This document shows, piece after piece, positions 59,186 to 64,000 of a stretch of DNA of 64,000 nucleotides. The notes under the pieces were generated by a model. It had not been told where the DNA came from and made no database searches. It saw only the letters and a program-made list of their open reading frames with translations. The translations under genes and the position numbers were made by a program. Numbering within the stretch: the stretch's first letter is position 1; the number at the start of each line of letters is the position of its first letter. Source of the stretch: Cellulomonas wangsupingiae (lineage in GTDB: Bacteria; Actinomycetota; Actinomycetes; Actinomycetales; Cellulomonadaceae); assembly GCF_024508275.1 (NCBI RefSeq), contig NZ_CP101989.1, positions 4,030,001 to 4,094,000 on the forward strand, in the 5' to 3' direction.

Positions 59186-60730
59186 TCAGCGGGCAGGGAC
59201 GACGTCGACGGACGTCACCCGCCAGTCCCCGTCCTCGACGACCTGGTCGACGTCGCCCCGGTCCTCGAACCAGGACACCGTCGTGACGTCACCCGTCGCC
59301 AGGTCGACGCGGACGGTGCGCTGCGGATCCGCCCGGCCACCCGCGTAGCAGCCGTTGAGGAACGTCCAGACGCCGCCGCCGGCGAAGGTCAGGTCCGTGC
59401 CGTGGTCGTACGGCGACCAGCCCTCGGTGAGCGAGCGGACCGTGCCGTCCTCGAGCACGGCCGGGTCGGACGTCACGTCGCACGGCGCGGGCATCACGAC
59501 CCGTCCGAGCCCGACGCGCCCGTCACCGAGGGGCCAGGCGTCCCGCACGGGGACGTCGCTGGTCGCCAGGGGCGTCGCGGGTCGGTCCTGCGCGACGTCG
59601 ACGGCGGCCAGGCGCCACGCGCCGGCACCGTCCGGGCAGGCCGTGAGCACCGCGTGGGCGCCGGCCCACCCGGCGAGGCGGCACGCGGGGTCGGCGGGTG
59701 CGCCGGCGACGGGATGCGTGGCGCCGGTGCGCACGTCGAGGCCCAGCAGCCCGCCGTCCGGCGCGTGCAGGGCGAGCCACGCGCGGTCGGGGCTCAGGGG
59801 GTGCAGCCGGTGCGGCAGCGCCACGTCGCCCAGGTCGCGGGTCGTGCCGTCGGCGGCGACCAGGCGCAGCGTGCCGGCGGTGTGCAGCACCGCCGCGGGG
59901 TCCTCGCCGGTCGCCGCCACCGCCTGCTCCGGATCGAGTGCGACGCCGTACCCGGGTGCGATCGGCGAGTAGTGGGAGCGCTGCTCCGCGTCGAGCGCGA
60001 GCAGCTCCGCCGGCATCTCGGAGAACAGCCACGCGGACTCCCCGGTCGCGGTGAGGCCGAGCGGGTGACGTTCCCAGTCGAACGGCACGGGTGTCAGGAC
60101 CCCGGTGGTCAGGTCGAGCAGACCCTCGAAGGACCCCTCCCCCTCCCAGGGGGACGCGGCTGCGAAGGCGGTGGGCTCCCCGACGCGCCAGTCGTCGACA
60201 CCGGCGGCGAAGGCCCCGTCGACGTCGAGCAGCGGGGTCCGCTCGCCCGTGGGTGCGACGAGCGCGATCACCGTGCGCCGGTTCGCGGGGTCCCACGGGG
60301 CGGCGCCGCCCTGCCCCGCGCGCTCCTCGACGACCGTCGCCAGCGTCCAGCCGGGACCGGCCGCCGCGAGCAGGTCCGCGACCGGGACGTCCCGCGGCGA
60401 GGCCACCTGGACCGGTGCGCCCAGCGGCAGCAGGGTGCCCGGCGACGCGGTCGGGGCGGCGCTCGGCACGGCGGCGCTCGGCGTGACCGAGGGCACCGGG
60501 TCGACAGCGGCGGGCGGCACGACCCCGCCCTGGGGACCCCACGTCGTCAGTCCCGCCGCCGCGACGACGACCAGCGCGCCGACGCCACCGCGGCGCACGT
60601 CGCGCAGGACGCGACGGCGACGGACCGTGCGACGGGCGACCGCGAGCGCGGCGTCGGACGGTCGGGCGTCCGCGTGGGCACGTTCGACGTGCTCCTCGAC
60701 GCCGCCGAGCAGGTGTCCGAGGTCAGTCAC
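59186..60730 (-). CDS. Membrane-anchored beta-propeller-like protein, paralogue of 55803
   Basis: 514 residues from a GTG that overlaps the sigma factor stop by 8 bases. Cytoplasmic start MTDLGHLLGGVEEHVERAHA, one helix (VGALVVVAAAGLTTWG), a Pro/Ser/Val-rich spacer and an extracytoplasmic propeller-like part with HPLSPDRAWLALHAPDGGLL and LEDGTVRSLTEGWSPYDHGT. The last motif parallels LAADGTVRPLVTDRDMDG in the 55803 protein. It probably senses envelope conditions for the sigma factor, which is inference. Confidence 0.75.
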   Translation of the reverse strand: MTDLGHLLGGVEEHVERAHADARPSDAALAVARRTVRRRRVLRDVRRGGVGALVVVAAAGLTTWGPQGGVVPPAAVDPVPSVTPSAAVPSAAPTASPGTLLPLGAPVQVASPRDVPVADLLAAAGPGWTLATVVEERAGQGGAAPWDPANRRTVIALVAPTGERTPLLDVDGAFAAGVDDWRVGEPTAFAAASPWEGEGSFEGLLDLTTGVLTPVPFDWERHPLGLTATGESAWLFSEMPAELLALDAEQRSHYSPIAPGYGVALDPEQAVAATGEDPAAVLHTAGTLRLVAADGTTRDLGDVALPHRLHPLSPDRAWLALHAPDGGLLGLDVRTGATHPVAGAPADPACRLAGWAGAHAVLTACPDGAGAWRLAAVDVAQDRPATPLATSDVPVRDAWPLGDGRVGLGRVVMPAPCDVTSDPAVLEDGTVRSLTEGWSPYDHGTDLTFAGGGVWTFLNGCYAGGRADPQRTVRVDLATGDVTTVSWFEDRGDVDQVVEDGDWRVTSVDVVPAR

Positions 60731-61274
60731 GACGCACCTCCGGTGCGGGGATCAGCTCGACGGGGACGGTGCCACCGGTGAGCGCGGGGGTCCCGAGGCG
60801 CGCCTGCAGGCGCGCGGTGCCGTCGGACGTGTACCTCTTGACGGCCCCCGCGCTCAGGCCCAGAGCGGTGGCGGTCTGCTCGACGGACAGGTCGTCGACG
60901 TGCCGCAGGACGACGCACGCGCGCTGCCGCACCGACAGGGTCTGCAGGGCCTCGACGATGTCGCGGTCGAGGCCTGTCGGCACGAGCTCGTCGGCGGGGT
61001 CGGGCCAGGACACGCGACGTTCGACGGCGCGGCGCTCGGCGGCGGCCGTCCGTGCCCGGTCGATGGACCGGGTCACGATCGCGCGCCGCACGTACTGCTC
61101 GGCCTCCCCGACCGACGTGAACCGTGCCCGCCCCGCGAAGGTCGCCACGAGCGCGTCCTGCACGAGGTCCTCCGCGTCCGCGCGCGTCGTGACGAGCAGC
61201 GCCGCGCGCGCCAGCAGCCGGGGGTAGCGCTCCCGCGCCACCTCGTCGAGCAGCCGTTCCCAGCTCCTGGCCAC
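60723..61274 (-). CDS. ECF sigma factor (SigE-like), paralogue of 57269
   Basis: 183 residues from the GTG at 61274. Region 2: TTRADAEDLVQDALVATFAG, then GEAEQYVRRAIVTRSIDRAR. Region 4: LSVRQRACVVLRHVDDLSVE followed by ALGLSAGAVKRYTSDGTARL. Length and motifs match the sigma factor at 57269 closely. Both lack a C-terminal extension. Autoregulation from upstream of 61274 is likely. Confidence 0.9.
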   Translation of the reverse strand: MARSWERLLDEVARERYPRLLARAALLVTTRADAEDLVQDALVATFAGRARFTSVGEAEQYVRRAIVTRSIDRARTAAAERRAVERRVSWPDPADELVPTGLDRDIVEALQTLSVRQRACVVLRHVDDLSVEQTATALGLSAGAVKRYTSDGTARLQARLGTPALTGGTVPVELIPAPEVRRD

Positions 61275-61380
61275 ACCGTCCTCCTCGTCCGCGGACCCCA
61301 GGATGGAGAACGGAGCCCGTCCCCGAAAGGTTGGGGGGGCGATCGGCTGCCTGCGGGGTACGGGGACGTAACCTTGGCAG

Positions 61381-62691
61381 GTGCAGGTGATCTCCGACCT
61401 CAGGGCCCTGTGGCCCCTGACCGGCTTCCGCCGGCTCTTCGCCGTCCGCCTGGTCAGCCAGGCGTCCGACGGCATGTTCCAGATCGGGCTCGCCACCCTG
61501 TTCTTCTTCTCGCCGGAGAACGCGTCGACGGCCACGGGCGTCGCGGCCGCGTTCGCGGTGCTGCTGCTGCCGTTCACGATCGTCGGGCCGTGGGCCGGGG
61601 TCCTGCTGGACCGGTGGCGGCGCCGGCAGGTGCTGCTGTACGGCAACCTCGTGCGGGTCGCCCTGACGCTCGTCATCGCGACGATCATGCTGACCAGCGG
61701 CGTCGGGCCCGCGGTGTACGTCCTGGCGCTGGTGACGCTGTCGGTCAACCGGTTCCTGCTCGCGGCGCTGTCCGCGTCGCTGCCGAAGGTCGTCGACGGC
61801 CCGCTGCTGCTGACCGCGAACTCGCTGACCCCGACGCTCGGGGCCGCCGCTGCGGGCGTCGGCGGGGCGCTCGGCTTCGTGCTGGGGCTGCTGCTGCCCA
61901 CGGGCCGGGTGCGCGACGCGGCCTGCCTGCTGGTCGCCGCCGCCGTCATGGGCTGCGCGTCGGCGCTGGCCACGCGGCTGGCGCCGGACCAGCTCGGCCC
62001 GGACCAGCGTGCCGCCGGCTCCGACGTGCGCGCCGCGCTCGGCGAGCTGGCCCGCGGGCTCGTCGCGGGGGCCCGGTACCTGGTGGCGCGCCGCACGCCG
62101 GCGTACGCGCTGGGCATCATGGCGCTGCACCGGTTCTGCTACGGCGCCGTGTTCATCGCCAGCATCCTCATCTCCCGCAACCTGCTCTCCGACCCCGCGG
62201 ACGCGGCCGCCGGCCTGGCGACGTTCGGCAGCGTGCTGGCCGCGAGCGCCGTCGGGTTCGCGCTCGCGGTGGTCCTGACGCCGGTGCTCAGCCCGCGCGT
62301 CGGCCCGCACGTCTGGATCGTGCTGTGCCTGCTGCTCGCCGTGGTCAGCCAGCTCGTCCTCGTCGTGAACGTGTCGCTGCCCGCCGTGCTGCTGGCCGGC
62401 GGCGCGCTGGGCCTCGCGGCGCAGGGCGCGAAGATCGCGGTCGACACGATCGTGCAGCACGACACCGCCGACGCGTACCGCGGCCGCGCGTTCTCGCTGT
62501 ACGACGTCATGTACAACGCCGCGTTCGTCGGCGCCGCGGCGCTCGCCGCCGTCGCGCTGCCGGACACGGGGTGGTCGCCGGTGCTGTTCGCGGCGCTCGC
62601 GGCGGTCTACCTGGCCGGTGCGATCACGTTCGCCCGCGGACCGCGGACGCCGGCGGTCGTCGAGGCACCCGTGGTCGGTGCCCCCACATGA
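61381..62691 (+). CDS. MFS transporter
   Basis: 436 residues from a GTG. Twelve helices; opens LWPLTGFRRLFAVRLVSQAS, the intracellular loop DRWRRRQVLLYGNLVRVALT, a sixth region FLLAALSASLPKVVDGPLLL and the late QGAKIAVDTIVQHDTADAYR-GRAFSLYD. This is the MFS_3-like exporter group. It overlaps the phosphatase gene by 4 bases (ATGA), which suggests a coupled function. Substrate unknown. Confidence 0.87.
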   Translation: MQVISDLRALWPLTGFRRLFAVRLVSQASDGMFQIGLATLFFFSPENASTATGVAAAFAVLLLPFTIVGPWAGVLLDRWRRRQVLLYGNLVRVALTLVIATIMLTSGVGPAVYVLALVTLSVNRFLLAALSASLPKVVDGPLLLTANSLTPTLGAAAAGVGGALGFVLGLLLPTGRVRDAACLLVAAAVMGCASALATRLAPDQLGPDQRAAGSDVRAALGELARGLVAGARYLVARRTPAYALGIMALHRFCYGAVFIASILISRNLLSDPADAAAGLATFGSVLAASAVGFALAVVLTPVLSPRVGPHVWIVLCLLLAVVSQLVLVVNVSLPAVLLAGGALGLAAQGAKIAVDTIVQHDTADAYRGRAFSLYDVMYNAAFVGAAALAAVALPDTGWSPVLFAALAAVYLAGAITFARGPRTPAVVEAPVVGAPT

Positions 62692-64000
62692 GCGACGCGG
62701 GCACGGTCACGCCCGACGGCGCGCCGGCGTACGACGACGCGCTCGGTCCCGACGACCTCCTGTCGGGGCCCCTCGCCCACGCGATCCTCGAGGGCGGGCC
62801 CCTGGCGATGGCGGTGTCGGACCCGCGCCTGCCGGGCGACCCCCTGGTGTGGACGAACGCCGCGTTCACGTCCCTGACCGGGTACACGGCGGAGGAGGTC
62901 CGCGGCCGCAACTGCCGGTTGCTGCAGTGCGAGGACACCGACCCGCAGGTCGTCGCGCGCATCCGCGCCGCGCTGGAGCGCGGCCACGACGTGCAGGAGG
63001 TGCTCCTCAACGCCCGCAAGGACGGTTCGCAGTTCTGGAACCAGCTGGCGATCACGCAGCTGCGGGACGACGAGGGCCGCGTGACCCACCGGGTCGGCGT
63101 GCAGGTCGACGTGACCGCGGAGGCCGTGGGCGACGCGGCCCGCGACCTGGAGCTGTCGCTCATGCACCGCACGGCGGACCGGCTCGAGCTGCTCGCGCGC
63201 GTCGGCGAGGAGGTGTCGCGGCACCTGGAGTACGACGACGCCGTCGACGCGCTGGCGGACCTGGTGGTCCCGCGTCTGGCGACGTGGGGCTTCGTCGCGA
63301 TGACCTCCGAGACGGGCCGCCTGGAGCGGGTCCACGTCGTGGCGTCGGACCCGGAGCACGCGTCGGCCGCGCACGCGCTCGGCACGCAGGGCACGACGTG
63401 GCTCATGCACTCCCCGCGGGTCGCCCAGACGCTGGCCGCCGGCGTCGACCACGTCCCGATGCCGCTGCCCGTGGACATCGCGAGCCTCCCGGGGCGGACG
63501 ACCCCCGACGAGCTGCAGCTGCTGCAGACCCTCGGCCTGGGCAGCGCGCTGCTCGTCCCGCTGACGGGCCGGGACCGGGCGCTGGGCGTGCTGTGCCTGG
63601 TGCACCATGAGGTCGACGGGTTCGACCGCGAGATCGTCGTCACCGCGGCCCACCTGGGACGACGTGCGGGCGTCCTGCTGGAGAACGTGCGGCTGTACCT
63701 CGCGGAGCGCGACGCGGCGCTCACCCTGCAGCACAGCCTGCTGCCGGTGCTGGGCGACGTCGGCGGCCTCGACGTCGCCGCCTCGTACCTGCCGTCGGGG
63801 CGCCGGGCCGAGGTCGGTGGTGACTGGTTCGACGCGTTCGTGCTGCCCGACGGTGCCGTGAGCCTCGCCGTCGGCGACGTCGTGGGCCACGACCTGCGGG
63901 CCGCGGCCTCCATGGGGCAGCTGCGCTCGCTGCTGCGCGCGGCCGTGTGGCGGGGCGACCGCCCCGGTGAGGCGCTGGAGCGCCTGGACGGCCTGGTGCG
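62688..64000 (+). CDS. LOV-GAF-SpoIIE-type serine phosphatase (partial)
   Basis: The frame is open from the ATG at 62688 to the right edge (437 codons). Residues about 30-145 are a PAS domain of LOV type: NAAFTSLTGYTAEEVRGRNC, RLLQ, with the flavin-binding photoactive Cys in GRNCRLLQ, then ARKDGSQFWNQLAI. A GAF domain (about 165-340) follows. The PP2C/SpoIIE part starts ERDAALTLQHSLLPVLGDVG, ASYLPSGRRAEVGGDWFDAF and VGDVVGHDLRAAASMGQLRS, with metal-binding Asp residues present. It should be a light- or redox-responsive phosphatase acting on anti-sigma antagonists. Confidence 0.9.
   Translation, partial: MSDAGTVTPDGAPAYDDALGPDDLLSGPLAHAILEGGPLAMAVSDPRLPGDPLVWTNAAFTSLTGYTAEEVRGRNCRLLQCEDTDPQVVARIRAALERGHDVQEVLLNARKDGSQFWNQLAITQLRDDEGRVTHRVGVQVDVTAEAVGDAARDLELSLMHRTADRLELLARVGEEVSRHLEYDDAVDALADLVVPRLATWGFVAMTSETGRLERVHVVASDPEHASAAHALGTQGTTWLMHSPRVAQTLAAGVDHVPMPLPVDIASLPGRTTPDELQLLQTLGLGSALLVPLTGRDRALGVLCLVHHEVDGFDREIVVTAAHLGRRAGVLLENVRLYLAERDAALTLQHSLLPVLGDVGGLDVAASYLPSGRRAEVGGDWFDAFVLPDGAVSLAVGDVVGHDLRAAASMGQLRSLLRAAVWRGDRPGEALERLDGLV

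Overview
The window is a chromosomal segment of a very high-GC actinobacterium, most like a Cellulomonas-type member of the Micrococcales. The evidence is GC-rich third codon positions, frequent GTG starts, GTGA/ATGA stop-start overlaps, the gene order rpsF-ssb-rpsR-rplI then dnaB, and a PadR-regulated inositol-phosphate synthase. No tRNA, rRNA, CRISPR array or intact transposase was seen. All family names come from reading translated sequence by eye; no database search was run.

Layout. 0-8.6 kb: small housekeeping and stress genes (DoxX-like protein, SigJ-type sigma factor, DUF402, OsmC, DUF1801), a two-component system, a membrane protein/PfpI-like pair and a secreted lectin. 8.6-18 kb: an accessory stretch with orphan immunity-like genes (SUKH, Imm26-like), an SdpR/SdpI-like pair, a TmrB-like ATPase and many remnants (HAD, TetR, GNAT, lectin, VOC, RTX), plus a 41-bp duplicated leader. 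18-37.8 kb: a large acyl-CoA catabolic cluster. It holds a Zn alcohol dehydrogenase, three SDRs, MaoC hydratase, thiolase, two acyl-CoA dehydrogenases, an APH-type kinase, CoA ligase, thioesterase, a complete branched-chain-type ABC importer and two TetR regulators. Four transcription units each carry a related 20-bp palindrome upstream, so they look like one regulon. A DUF3800-like gene with an adjacent structured stretch sits inside the cluster.

37.9-45 kb: an MFS exporter followed by a decaying region next to dnaB. Here short genes, frameshifted genes and truncated duplicates are interleaved with a dispersed repeat whose core is TGTCGAGATGC. 45-56 kb: core genes: dnaB, a MATE transporter, three small membrane proteins, rplI-rpsR-ssb-rpsF, a bifunctional penicillin-binding protein, and padR with inositol-3-phosphate synthase.

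56-61.3 kb: two paralogous ECF sigma plus membrane-anchored propeller modules. Between them lies an AbiEi-like gene bracketed by two 45-bp palindromes in inverted orientation. 61.4-64 kb: an MFS transporter overlapping a LOV-GAF-SpoIIE-type phosphatase that runs off the end of the window.

The most interesting items are the palindrome-bracketed AbiEi gene, the four-operator catabolic regulon, the dispersed repeat family in the dnaB-proximal region, and the DUF3800-associated structured element.
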